Source: Nelumbo lutea
Lineage: Eukaryota > Streptophyta > Magnoliopsida > Proteales > Nelumbonaceae
Direction of reading: 5' to 3'
Length of the DNA: 64,000 bases
NCBI GenBank assembly: GCA_022828595.1
Contig: JAKGHH010000005.1
Coordinates: 56,477,655-56,541,654, forward strand
Of this stretch, positions 1-11,296 are shown one piece after another. Below the pieces are notes generated by a model, which saw nothing but the letters and a program-made list of their open reading frames with translations, searched no databases and was not told the DNA's origin. Within the stretch, counting starts at the first letter, position 1. The number at the start of each line of letters is the position of its first letter. Both the position numbers and the translations under genes were made by a program.

Positions 1-691
1 GTCTACCCAATCCGATGGCTGCGGACATGGTGGTGGGTTGCATAGCCTTCACCTCTACCTGTATCTCGTCTCAGAGACCGCCAATGAAGCATTCTACGAG
101 CGCGTTCTCCATCCAACCATGCACTCTCGTTGCCTGTCGCTCAAATGCAACCTGGTATTCCCGCACAGTGCCTACTTGTCACAGCTTAGACAGAGCTTCA
201 TCAAAATTTTTGAAAGACGACGAACCAAAACGGATACAGAGGGCTTCTGAAAATTCTTTCCATGTCATCTGAGGATGAGGTCGTTTATATCACTGAAACC
301 AGTTGATTGCCTCTCCTAAGTACACCGAAGCGATCACCACTCTCTGATGGCTCGCGATCTCCTGGATATCAAAGTATCGCTTTGCTTTGTAGATCCAAGA
401 AAGAGGATCTTCTCCACTGAAAGAAGGGAAGTCCACTCTGATCTGCCGATGATTATTTCCGCCGAATCGGCGAGCACTGTCTTGACTGGAACTCTCGCCA
501 CCATTTTCTTTGTTGTTTGCTGATGCATTCATCTTCTCACACTGTGACATCACCACTGAGATTGCTTCCATGATCTCTCGCAGGTCGCTGGAGAATTTGT
601 GCAGATCGACGTCAATTCGATCCACTCTCTCTTCTATTGATGCTGATCTGATATGCAGCATGGAGAACCAATTTGCCGGATGAAATCTCAA
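1..691 (-). pseudogene. Ty3-type retrotransposon gag fragment (element A), broken, runs off left edge
   Basis: This is the N-terminal half of a Ty3/gypsy-type capsid precursor, which would form the virus-like particle of the retroelement. Reading leftward from 691, a basic and serine-rich head is followed by the typical capsid entry motif VDFPSFSGEDPLSWIYKA (about residues 90-107) and then AINWFQ. The same frame continues to the left edge with recognisable capsid sequence (KEFSEALCIRFGSSSFKNFDEAL, split here only by reading order) but is interrupted by in-frame TGA codons at 290-292 and near 180. A primer-binding site sits immediately upstream on the same strand, so this is the 5' end of an element whose pol lies outside the window. 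Assignment to Ty3 rather than copia rests on the capsid motif; pol is not visible. Confidence 0.75.
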
Positions 692-703
692 GCTCTGATA
701 CCA
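692..703 (-). promoter_or_regulatory. Primer-binding site of element A (initiator Met-tRNA type)
   Basis: The plus strand reads GCTCTGATACCA, so the minus strand carries TGGTATCAGAGC, complementary to the 3' end of plant initiator methionine tRNA. It lies just 5' of the gag of element A and marks the inner edge of its 5' LTR. Confidence 0.85.
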
Positions 704-721
704 GAATTGATGAGAGCCTGC
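704..721 (-). repeat. Inner tip of element A 5' LTR, cut by insertion of element B
   Basis: About 18 bp between the primer-binding site of A and the left end of copia element B. The last five bases, CCTGC (717-721), are repeated at 6034-6038 on the other side of B. This shows that the LTR of A was the target site and that its remainder continues from 6034. Confidence 0.7.
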
Positions 722-914
722 TGTTGAAAGCTTGTATTTTCCTAAGTATAGTACCGCAGGGGTACTATTGCACTTTTACCCCTTTTATTTTTTAGTTGTT
801 GTCACCCTAGTATATATAACAAAATAGCTAGCACCGCCAGCATGCTTTTGACTCTCGATCTTTTCTCCTCTCTTCTCTCTTCTCCTCTTCTCTTCCATCA
901 CTGCACTGATAACA
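722..914 (+). repeat. 5' LTR of element B
   Basis: It starts TGTTG and ends ACA directly before the primer-binding site. The part from about 772 (CACTTTTACC) onward is nearly identical to the 3' LTR, including a stretch of TATATATAAC that may hold the TATA box (about 810-820). The length is about 193 bp, short for an LTR but normal for small copia families. Confidence 0.88.
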
Positions 915-926
915 TGGTATCAGAGC
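915..926 (+). promoter_or_regulatory. Primer-binding site of element B
   Basis: TGGTATCAGAGC follows the LTR end (ACA) without spacer. It is complementary to the 3' end of initiator methionine tRNA, which primes minus-strand DNA synthesis. Confidence 0.92.
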
Positions 927-1590
927 GGGACTGTTAGATCCGAAAGAAGAAATCGAGCACAGCTTCCCTGTCTTCTCCATTTGCCAAATCCAGATCCAGA
1001 TCGGACTGAAGTACCCTCTCTCCCTTCTTTTTTATTTTTTCTCGTGTGCCAGAACAGAACCTGTAGTAGGCTCAAACTGTTAATGTGAGGCAAGCAGTCC
1101 CTTTTCTTTCCTTTTTTGTGGGGTCGGCTGATCCCTGTAAAACTGTAGGTCGTGAGGACCTTTCGTGGGCTGCAACAGCAACTTTTATGGTGAACTAGAG
1201 GTAAGAAAGTGACTGTACTTGCTGTAACAGATTTTGTGTGCTGCAACAGCGGCTTCTTTGGTGAACTGGAGGTCAGAAAGTGACCTGTAGTTGTTGTAAT
1301 TGCCTTCCTGTTGATACGTAGGTCAAAGGATGACTTGTTAGTGCTGTTACAACACCTGTGTTTTACAGAAAAGAGGGGTGTTTTCTGAAGGAAAAAAAGG
1401 GGTTCTCCTTGGTACCCTGTGTTAAGATTTTTTTTTAAGGCTGTGTACCCCTGTAAGAGTGTTTTATCGAATCTGAAATCATGAGTGGTGAAGATTCTGC
1501 TACATCCAGTGTTTCCTCAATGCCGAATGGAATGAGTGGGGGTGTGGACCTATCCTTTCCCTGTAAGAGTGTTTTATCGAATTTGAAATC
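927..1590 (+). other. Untranslated leader of element B with two internal tandem duplications
   Basis: The stretch between primer-binding site and gag has no long frame. A degenerate repeat with a 71-bp period starts at about 1169 (GCTGCAACAG) and again at 1240. A second, almost perfect 110-bp duplication (1451-1560 and 1561-1670) covers the gag start. The first ATG, at 1481, gives only a short peptide that ends at a TGA reached in the second copy, so the useful gag start is the second ATG at 1591. Confidence 0.7.
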
Positions 1591-2553
1591 ATGAGTGGTG
1601 AAGATTCTGCTACATCTAGTGTTTCCTCAATGCCGAATGGAATGAGTGGGGGTGCGGACCTATCCTTTCCCATGGCTGTTATTCCTCTCAACGGTTTAAA
1701 TTATTTGGAATGGTTAAGAGGGAACGAGTTATTCATTACTCTAAGGGGGAAGATAGGTTATATAAATGGGAGAATCAAAGAACTCAATTCTGGGAGTGCT
1801 GAATATGACAGATGGAACCAGGAGAACAGCATGGTTATGTCCTGGATTTTAGTGTCTATGCAACCCCAAATAAGAAGGAACTTTATGTGGACAACAAATG
1901 AAATATGAGAATAGGCAAAATCAACCTATTCTGAGCTGTGTCACTATGCAAAGATTTATCAGTTACAGGCAGAATCGTCCACTTGTAAACAGGGGGAGAG
2001 GTGTCTTTCTATGTACTACTCCGACTTGACCTCTGTCTGGAAGGAGCTAGATCATTATCTGAGTGTAGACTGGAAGTGTGATGAAGATGCGAAATTATAC
2101 AAGAAACTTGCATCTCAACAGAGAGTGTTTGCTTTTCTACATGGCTTGAATCCGGCATATGAATCCATCAGAGTTCAGATCCTAGGAAGCAATGATCTTC
2201 CCTTTGCCCAGGAAGTTTATGCTCTTGTACAATCAGAAGAAAGTATAAGGAACTTGATGAACAGTTCTAAAGGGGATGCAGTTGGGTTGGCAACAAAAGG
2301 AAGTGTGATTACAGGTGGTGGGAACACTTTTAAGAGAGGGGACTCTCAAAAAAGGGCGGATGACAAAGACAAACTGTGGTGTATTCATTGCCAGAAACCC
2401 CGACACACCCGAGATACATGCTGGGATCTCCATGGGAGGCCAAAATGGGCTCAAGATTTGAATAAGAAGCAAGGTTCAGATCTGAATAAAAAGTCAGGAC
2501 AGCAAAGTACAAGAAAAAACACTATGGCAAACATGGCCTCTCAGGAGACTTAG
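1591..2553 (+). pseudogene. Copia gag of element B with two in-frame stops
   Basis: This is a capsid and nucleocapsid precursor of copia type. From ATG 1591 the frame gives an N-terminal segment with NGLNYLEWLRGNELF and MSWILVSMQPQI, the usual UBN2-type capsid motifs. It then meets TGA and TAG near 1906-1914, and stays in the same frame (TYSELCHYAKIYQLQ and on) to 2553. The C-terminal part includes RVFAFLHGLNPAYESIR and a CCHC zinc knuckle, CIHCQKPRHTRDTC (about 2377-2418). The second half would start at 2011 only by chance. Two nonsense changes in an otherwise open frame indicate fairly recent inactivation. Confidence 0.85.
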
Positions 2554-5500
2554 CCCCCCCCCCCCATTACTATTGTGACACCGACTCACGTCTTTGGATA
2601 TGACCCAAGGTAGGATATTATTAATTCCTTCCATGACCATTTAGAGTTGTATAGTAGAGCAATTCGTCAAAGGATGCTCCTCTCTCAACATCATTTGTTT
2701 CTACATTAGGTAATTCTACCACAACCTTCCATGTTGCATCTCATACCCCTGACACTCCCTAGATCATTGATTTTGAAGCGTCTAAACACATGACTGGTAG
2801 GTCCTCTTACTTTCAAACCTATCACCTCCTTTCCAGAAGAGACAAGGTGAGACTAGCTAATGGATCATATACTACCATAGCTGGTCAAGGAACCATTTCT
2901 CTTCCTTTTGGCCTTACACTCTGATGTTTTACATGTCCCAAAATTTCCCATTAATTTGTTCTCTACTAGTGGTATTACAAATTCCTTAAACTGCTCAGTT
3001 ACCTTTTTCCCTTCTTACTGTGTGATCCAGGATCTGGCCTCGGGGAAGACAATTGGTAGAGGGTGTATGGTGGATGGAGTTTACATGTTGGAAAATAAGG
3101 TTGGTCTTCAAGTCATAGAGTCTAAGAGTCATTCCTATAAGAGTCAAGTCTATTTATGGCATTGTCGTCTTGGTTATTTATCTTTTGAGTCTTTAAAAGT
3201 GGTGTTTCAAGAATTGTTGAAGTTAGTGTCAGTTTCAGATTATTCTTGTCAAACTTGTCAATTGAGTAAGCAATGTAGAACTCACTTTCCTTCAAAGATT
3301 TCCTTTCCACATTGTTCATTCTGATGTGTGGGGCCTGATTACTTTACCATTTGAGAGTGGCTACAAGTATTTTATTACCATTATTGATGATTACTCTATA
3401 TATACATGGGTATATCCCATGCGGACAAGGGATGAAGTACCAAAAATTATCAAAGACTTTCGACGGATGATCTTCACCCAATTTCAAACTGAAATCCAAA
3501 ATTTTCAATCAGATAATGCCAAAGAGTATTTTCATAGTGATATCATGGGATTTTTTGCTTCATGTGGTTCACTTCACTGTAGTTCTTGTGCTCGAACACC
3601 ACAACAAGATGGTGTTGCTGAAAGAAAAAACCGAAACCTCCTTGAACTGTATGCCCTCTCGTTGGTTAGAGTACAAAGCCCCACATCAGCTTCTTTTTCC
3701 TAAGGCTCCCCTTCTTTCCATTCCTCCTCGTGTGTTTGGTTGTTGTTGTTTTGTCCAAAATCTGTCACCCACTCGTGGAAAATTAGACCCCCGTGCTATT
3801 CCTTGCATTTTCCTGGGGTATTCTTTCACTCAAAAGGGATACCGTTGTTTTGATCCCGTTTCTCAAAAGTTTTATGTTTCCATGGACGTATCTTTCTTTG
3901 AGAGTGATCCTTTTTTTCCCTGTTTCTCCTTAAGGGGAGTGTAGGAATGAGGAGAAACTGGTTCAGCTCCCTCCTCTTCTCGATCCTCCTCCTTTTTTTG
4001 TCTTCTTTTGTCGTTACAAAGGCCAACCAAATTCAGGAGCTGTGGACAATCTAGAAGCTATAGCTCCAATGCCATCAAACTCTCCGGGGGCGGATCGTAC
4101 TCACTCGGGTATCTTGGTTCCTATTGATGTCCTTGACCCTATTGCTATTGATACCTTTGTTGGTAATGACCTTGACCTTCCTATTGCTCACAGGAAAGGT
4201 GTTAGATCTTGCACAACTAAACACCCCATTTCCCACTTTGTTTCCTATGAAACCATTTCACCCTCTTTTCGGGTCTTTCTCACTTCCATTGATAGTGCTC
4301 CTATCCCTAAGAATGTGGCAGAAGCTCTTTCAGTAACTGAATGGACAAATGTTATGAAGGAAGAAATTAATGCTCTACATAAAAATGGCACATGGGAACT
4401 AGTAGATTTCCTAAGGGAAAGGATCCAGATGGATGTAAATGGGTGTTCACAGTCAAACATAGGGCTGATGGCACTGTGGAGAGGTATAAAGCTCGTTTAG
4501 TGGCAAAGGGGTTTACACAAGTGTATGGAGTTGATTACGTAGAGACTTTTGCACCCGTTGCCAAGATGAACTCCATTAGAGTCCTGTTCTCCCTTGTTGC
4601 TAATCTTGGCTGGGATCTACATCAGCTTGATATCAAGAATGCATTCCTGAATGGTGACCTTGAAGAGGAAGTTTACATGGTACAACCCCCGGTTTTCGAG
4701 ATCAAGGCAATGAACAGAAAGTGTGTAGGTTGAAGAAGTCTTTATACGGGCTGGAACAATCATGGAGAGCCTAGTTCAGCAGGTTCCATGCAGTGGTTCA
4801 ATAGAAAGGATACAAACAATGTCAATCTGATCACACATTGTTTGTGAAAAGAGGGGAAGGGAAAATTGCTGCTCTGATAGTATTTGTTGATGATATAATT
4901 ATCACTGGTGATTGGAATGATGAAATCCAAAAGTTGAAGATTTTTCTTGCTACATAGTTTGAGGTAAAGGATCTAGGTCCTCTAAGATACTTTCTTGGAA
5001 TTGAAGTTGCCCGCTCACAAAAGGGTATCTTCATTTCCCAAAAGAAGTATGTCCTAGATCTACTCCAGGATACAGAAAAATTGGGAGTAAAGCCAGTTGA
5101 TTCCCCTATTGATCCTAACCACAAATTAGGTGACTGCCAAGGCAAACCTATCAAGGATGTGAAATAGTTTCAGAGACTTATTGGAAGATTGTTATATCTT
5201 TCTATGACCTGCCCCGACATTGCTTATGCAGTCGGTGTTCTTAGCCAATTCATGCATGCTCCCAAGACCACTCACCTTAAAGCAACAGAAAGAGTTCTCA
5301 AATATCTTAAGAAGTTCCTAGGCGCTGGTTTGTTGTTTCAAAAGAACGGACATTTAAAAGTTGAAGTGTACAATGATGCAGATTGGGCAAGATCCCTAAA
5401 TGATAGAAAATCAACTAGTGGCTACTGTGCCTTCATAGGAGGAATCCTAGTTACCTGGAGAAGCAAAAAGTAGAATGTGGTAGCTCGATCCAGTGCTGAA

Positions 5501-5870
5501 GCTGAATATCGGGCAATGGCTCATGGAATGGTTGAAATTATGTGGCTAAAGAATCTGTTGAGTGAGTTGGGTTTTCTAGTGAACAGATCTATGACCATAT
5601 TCTGTGATAACAAAGCAGCCATAAACATTGCTGCTAATCCAATGCTGCACGATAGAACTAAACACATCGAAGTCGACAAACACTTTATCAAGAGAAAGTT
5701 ATCACAGGGTAAGTGTGTACTTCTTATGTCAGCTCTAGGGGAAGTGTACTTCTTATGTCAGCTTTGAGGATCCACTTGAAGACATCTTTACAAAAGGGCT
5801 ACACCATTCACGACATCATGACTTATGTGACAAGTTGGGCATGATTGACATCTATGTCCCAACTTCTTCT
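2554..5870 (+). pseudogene. Copia pol of element B (protease, integrase, RT, RNase H), many lesions
   Basis: After a poly-C run (about 2554-2566), a protease region starts near 2762 with IIDFEASKHMTG. The family active site is DSG, so it is changed to DFE here. The GAG-pre-integrase part lies at 2908-3324 and includes the zinc finger (HCRLGYLSF, CQTCQLSKQC). The integrase core at 3326-3700 shows SDNAKEYF and a QDGVAERKN match. The integrase C-terminus and linker follow to about 4330, the reverse transcriptase at about 4330-5170 ([13 protein letters not shown] at 4882-4893) and RNase H at 5189-5770 (DADWARS, DNKAAINIA, KHIEVDKHF). Frame changes occur near 2920, 3324, 3700, 3950, 4430 and 4730, with stops at about 4955, 5166 and 5474. 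A 30-bp stretch ending in CTTATGTCAGCT is duplicated at about 5713-5766. Confidence 0.85.
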
Positions 5871-5877
5871 GTCCCAA

Positions 5878-6033
5878 CTTTTACCCCTTTTATTTTTTAG
5901 TTGTTGTCGCCCTAGTATATATAACAAAATAGCTAGCGCCGCCAGCATGCTTTTGACTCTCAATCTTTTCTCCTCTCTTCTGCTCTCTCTCTTCTCTCTT
6001 TTCCTCTTCTCTTCCATCACTGCACTGATAACA
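5878..6033 (+). repeat. 3' LTR of element B, first ~50 bp missing
   Basis: From ACTTTTACCCC to ATAACA it matches the 5' LTR with a few differences and one short CTCTCT expansion. The first ~50 bp of the LTR and the polypurine tract are absent and replaced by a short duplicated GTCCCAACTT. The right end is followed by the target duplication CCTGC. Confidence 0.85.
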
Positions 6034-6344
<311 letters not shown>

Positions 6345-7066
6345 CTGTTATTATCAAAAGCTCCGTCATCTTCTCTCTTATTCCTTTCTTCTTCCCTCTT
6401 CCTTTCTCTTCTTCTTCTTTTTCCTTGTAGGATTACATGGCATCAGAGCATTTGATCTGGGATAAAGTATTTCAGATTGAGATTTCTAACTAAAACTTAC
6501 CTTTTTTGGCTGGAAGGGGAGACAACTCCATCAGACTGATCTAGACACACTCTTTGCACCTTTTTTTTTTTCTTTTCTCTCTTGGTTGTTACACCAAGAA
6601 GAGGTGCTGTGGTACTTGTGGTGACAGCCAAATGCAATGATTAGCATATTTGGGGTGTGCCCTTCCTTTTTTGGACTGTGGATCATGGGATCCTTTTTTC
6701 TACTCCAGGTATGTACTGTTACATTCAAGCTGTAAATGTGCAGTAAGCTGTGAATGTTACAGTTTGGAGTTGTGGGAGTTTGTTATCTCCTTGTTATGAA
6801 GTTTAATGGCCTGGTATCTATTCGGCTAGGGCTTACAGATGCTGTCTTTGCTTCCTTTTGGGTTTTTTTGATGAAGTTTGACAAAGGCACTGTCTTTCCC
6901 TCATTCGGTGTGCTGTCCTCACTTTCGGTTTGGTTGGTTTGGACTGTTACAGCTTTGTAACTGTGGTGTAGGGGTGTCGAACTAGAACCTTAATTTTCCT
7001 TGAGAAACCAGCAGTAAAATTGTTTGCCTAATGACTACTGAAGACTCAACATCTTCTAGTAGAAGT
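6345..7066 (+). mobile_element. 5' end of copia element C: LTR tail, variant primer-binding site, leader, gag start
   Basis: A pyrimidine-rich LTR tail ends GGATTACA at 6437 and is followed at 6438-6449 by TGGCATCAGAGC, one base off the usual initiator Met-tRNA primer site. A leader of about 580 bp without coding content leads to an ATG at 7031 that begins a gag-like peptide (MTTEDSTSSSRS). The element is then cut by the end of copia element D. The left limit of the LTR is uncertain (TGTTATTATC at about 6344 is the last TG candidate). It could be the missing head of element E; that link is inference. Confidence 0.55.
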
Positions 7067-7394
7067 TGCTGAAAGTTGTTTTAGTGTGATCTTTGTGAAG
7101 AAAAGAAGAAGTTGAAGAGTTTCAGCAAGAGAAAGAAGAGAAGAAGAGAAGAATGGGATGTCGCCAGAATTGAACAGATCTGGCCGCCCCCCTTTTGATT
7201 TATATACTTTATAAAAAGAATAGAAAAGTACAATGATACCCTTAGTAGGTCGGCTACTTGAAGTAGCTGAGCAGTCACAACTTAACTTAACATAAACTAA
7301 TGGGCCTAAGGCCCAATAACCTCCTAACTGAATTAAGTAAATAAAAATAAAACAAAGTTGGGCCAAATAACTTAAAATCGGCCCAATCTCAACA
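7067..7394 (-). repeat. 3' LTR of copia element D
   Basis: On the minus strand the LTR starts TGTTGAGATTGGG at 7394, directly after the polypurine tract (the plus strand shows CTCCCCCTCAAG at 7395-7406). It ends near 7067-7071. The second LTR of D is missing, so the inner limit cannot be fixed by comparison. It contains GGCCCAAT-type motifs common to LTRs of this group. Confidence 0.65.
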
Positions 7395-10300
7395 CTCCCC
7401 CTCAAGTTGGGAGTAGATGTCACACATTCCTAACTTGTGTAGATCATGCTCTAGCTTGTTTCTTGCAACACCTTTTGTAAGAACATCAGCAAACTACAAA
7501 TCAGAAGCAATGTATGGAAGACAAACTTCCTTTGAAGTCACCCTTTCTCTTATAAAATGTCTGTCCACTTCAATGTGCTTTGTCTTGTCATGCTGAACTG
7601 GGTTGTGTGCAATGTTAATTGTTGCCTGATTATCACAGTACAACAGCATAGGTTCTTCTGCCTGAATACCAATTTCTCCTAACAAGGAATGGATCCAGAG
7701 AAGCTCTGAAACTCCATGTGCCATGGCTCTGTATCTAGCTTCTGCACTTGACCTTGCCACAACTGTTTGTTTCTTACTTTTCCAAGAAACCAGATTGTCT
7801 CCAACAAGAGTGCAAACTCCTGATGTAGATCTCCTATCATCTAAGCATCCAGTCCAATCGGCATCTATGTAAGCTTCTAGCTTCAACTATCCATGGCTAG
7901 CAAATAGTATACCTTTACTTGGGTGTCCCTTCAGATAAGCAAGAATCCTGTCAACAGCCTCCCAATGCTGAACTCGTGGGGCATGCATGTATTGACCCAC
8001 CACACTCACTACATAAGAGATGTCTGGTTTTGTCATACATAAATATAACAACCGCCCCACTAGTCTTTGATATCTTCCAATGTCCTTCACCAGCTCACCT
8101 TCTGATGCATTAATTTTGTGATTTTGATCAATAGGAATACTAGCTGCCTCTGTCCCAAGTTTTCCTGTCTCTTGTAAAAGGTCCAGAACATACTTCCTCT
8201 GTGAGATAAAAATGCCATGTTTTGATCTCACTACCTCAATGCCCAAGAAATACCTCAACTCCCCAAGATCCTTAATTTCAAATTCTCTGTACAGATTGTT
8301 CTTCAAACTATCAATCTCACTTAGGTCATTTCCTATAACTACAATGTCATCCACATAAACTATTAGAACTGACACAAGGGACCCCCTCCACTTCACAAAT
8401 AAAGTATGGTCTGATTGAGTCTGAGTATAACCAAAAGCAATCAAGGCCTTTCTGAATCGGTCAAACCACGCTTTGGGTGATTGTTTCAAACCATAAAGAG
8501 ACTTCTTCAATCTACATACCTTTCCCTTTTCAGCATCATTGTAGAAACCAACAGGGAGATCCATATATACTTCTTGTAGGTCCCCATTAAGAAAGGCATT
8601 TTTCACATCAAGTTGGAAAAATGGGCCAAGAGTATGTAGCAACAAGAGAGAGAAGGATCCGAACATAGTTCATTTTTGCAACTGGTGCAAAAGTCTCTAA
8701 GTAGTTAATGCCATAGGTTTGAGTGTACCCTTTTGCAACTAGTCTTGCCTTATACCTTTCTATACTTCCATCTTCCTTGTATTTAACTATATAAACCCAA
8801 TTGTATCCAATTGTGTCCTTGCCCTTTGGAGGATCCATAGTCTCCCACGTATTATTTTTAATTAAAGCTTCCATTTCTTCCTGCATAGCTGTCTTCCACT
8901 CAGGTTTGGAGAGAGCCTCACTGACCCCCTTGGGTATAGACACAGAATCAAGGGAAGAAAAGAAGGCTCGATAAGAACGAGAAAGTCCACTGTAGGAGAG
9001 ATACTATGAGATGCAATGAGCAATACACTTTCTCTTTCCTTGTTTGAGTGCAATAGGAAGGTCAAGGTCATTTGTAATGGGGTTAGTGGAATCAATAGGA
9101 ACTAAAACATCAGAGGGAGCAAGAGGATTACCTGAGTCAGTGTTAGCCGAATCTGGAGTCTCCAAGGAGCCAATAGAAAGTGATGTGGGTCTTGCTGTGG
9201 AATCAACCTCCCTGTGAAGTCGAAGGCGTTGTCGTGAGAAATAGGATGCAAGGGAGGTGGTAAAGTAGGTGACATAGGGGGATTAGACACAGGAGAGTAA
9301 GACATAGGAATGGACACAGGGACTAGAACCAGAAGAGGAATAGAATGCTCACTTCCTTCTCCAAAACACTGCTCACATCCTTCCCCAAAGCACTCCCTCT
9401 GAGAAGAACCCTTCTGGAAGAAAGGTGTGGACTAAAAAAAGGTGACATCCATAGTGACATACCGACTCCCAAAGATTGGGTCATAGCAACAATATCCTTT
9501 TTGATTTTCTACATACCCAAGGAAAACACACTTCTTTGCCTTCGAATCAAGCTTCAAGCAGGGAGGACCAAGAACATGTGCAAAGCAAAAACAACCAAAA
9601 ATCTTGAGAGGAATGTGGAACATCTCCCCCCCAGGAAAAAAGAGGCTGAATGGGGTGCCGTATCCAAGAACATGAGAAGGAACCTTATTAATCAGAAAGA
9701 CTGCTGTGAGAATTGCATCACCCCAAAATCGAACTGGAATAGTAGATGTTATCATCATGCTCCTCGCAATCTCAAAAATGTTCTGTTCTTCCTTTCTACC
9801 ACACCATTTTATTGTTGAGTGTAAGAACAACTGCACTGATGAATTACTCCATACTCTGATAGATACGAAGCAAGGTTCTTCTCAAAATATTCCTTGGCAT
9901 TGTCTAACTTGAACACTTTCACTCGTACCCAAATTGTGTTAGCACCGTCTGATGAAACTATTGAACCAAGGATGGCACCTCATCACGAGATCTCATCAAG
10001 TAAATCCAAGAATACTAAGAAAAATCATCCACAAATAAAAAAAAGTATTGGTAGCCACCCATAGAAGGAACATGGTATGGTCCCCACACATCAGTATGAA
10101 TAACATCAAAAGCAGATGAACATCTTTTACTACTAGTTTTAAAGGAATGTCTACAATGTTTTCCAAGATGACAACCTTCACACTCTAAGCTGGATGAATT
10201 AACAAACTCAAATAACTTTTGAAATAAGAAACACAAAGAAGAAAAAGACAAATGTCCCAACCGATTATGCCAAAGCATAATCTGACCCACAGACTCTGAC

Positions 10301-11296
10301 TCAAAATCCCTGCTAACATGATGACTCTGATGACTGAGATGCGCATCCAGAAGGTAGATTCCATTCACCTCATGACCACTCCCAATTGTCCTCTTTGAAA
10401 CCAGATCCTGCAAAACACAATGGCCAGGAGAAAAAAATCATTGAGCAATTCAAATTCTTGGTCAAACTACTAACAGATAACAAGTTAGTACTTAATCTGG
10501 GTACATGAAGGACAAAGGGTAGGGAAATGGAATCGATTATCTTGACAGACCCCTTCCCAACAATGGGAACATGAGATCCATCAATTGTTGAAACTCTATC
10601 TCTACTAGAGCAGAGTTGGTAAGAGGAGAAAATGGTGGAAATATGGGTCATATGCTCTGAGGCTCCAGAATCTATAATCCAAGGAGGTCCCTCCTTACAT
10701 GTAGTAGAAACATAGTTTGTAGAGGCATGTGAACTACCTGTATGGGCAAAAGAAGTAGAATGTCCACCATTAGATCAACTTGTACCTAGGTGTCCACTTG
10801 ATAATGGCTTAGGGTTGATTGTATCTTGCTGACTAAGTAACTGCCCATATCTCTCAAGCTCGGCCCTCACTGTAGCAGTTGGAATAGACTCCAAAGTAGC
10901 TGTAGTAGGAGGTCCAGGTAAGTCACCAATTACTGCCATGTTCACATTTCCCTTGTTGTTTTTGAGTCTATTCGGCACAAGGTGAGGGTGAAGCTTCTAG
11001 TAGGTATCTCTCGTGTATTTAGGCTTTTTACAATAGTCATAGATCAGGTCCTTATCTTCCTTCCTGATTTCATATCCACCCCTGTCTTCACTCTGTTTAG
11101 GTTTCAAAGTACTAACCATAGCCGACTGATCAAGATCCGAATGCTTCATCATCACATTCCACCTACTCTCTTCTCCTGATACAAAGGCATATGCCTAAGA
11201 GAGAGTAACACTATCTCTGGAAAGGATATGTTGCCTTGCAATGTTATATTTGAGATTAAGGCTAGCAAGAAATAGAAAGACTCTATTTCTGATGCA
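7395..11296 (-). pseudogene. Copia gag-pol of element D, truncated in gag
   Basis: Read leftward, the gag begins abruptly near 11296 inside the capsid (RVFLFLASLNLKYNIAR). It has a damaged zinc knuckle CDYCKKPKYTRDTY near 11020 (last Cys to Tyr). It continues through protease, GAG-pre-integrase (10015-10413, GSGHEVNGIYLLDA) and integrase (to about 9432; SDNAKEYF region and WGDAILTAVFLINKVPS). A linker follows, then reverse transcriptase (8943-7890, [17 protein letters not shown] at 8348-8362) and RNase H (7886-7494, DADWTGCLDDRRSTSG, DNQATINIA). RT runs open for 260 codons; elsewhere frames change at least seven times. The 5' LTR, primer site and gag start are absent because the element stops where element E begins. 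Confidence 0.85.

Larger units (their letters stand above)
722..6033 (+). mobile_element. Ty1/copia retrotransposon B, nearly full length, degenerate
   Basis: A complete insertion is bounded by the 5-bp target duplication CCTGC at 717-721 and 6034-6038. It runs from TGTTGAAAG at the left to ATAACA at the right. It has a 5' LTR, primer-binding site, long leader, gag, protease, integrase, reverse transcriptase, RNase H and a 3' LTR that has lost its first part. Gene order with integrase before reverse transcriptase defines copia. It sits inside the LTR of element A. Several stops and frameshifts make it non-autonomous. Confidence 0.9.

Noticed and set aside
9345..9818. 157-codon plus-strand frame opposite element D
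   Set aside because: It is the antisense shadow of the D integrase (IN motifs read on the minus strand).
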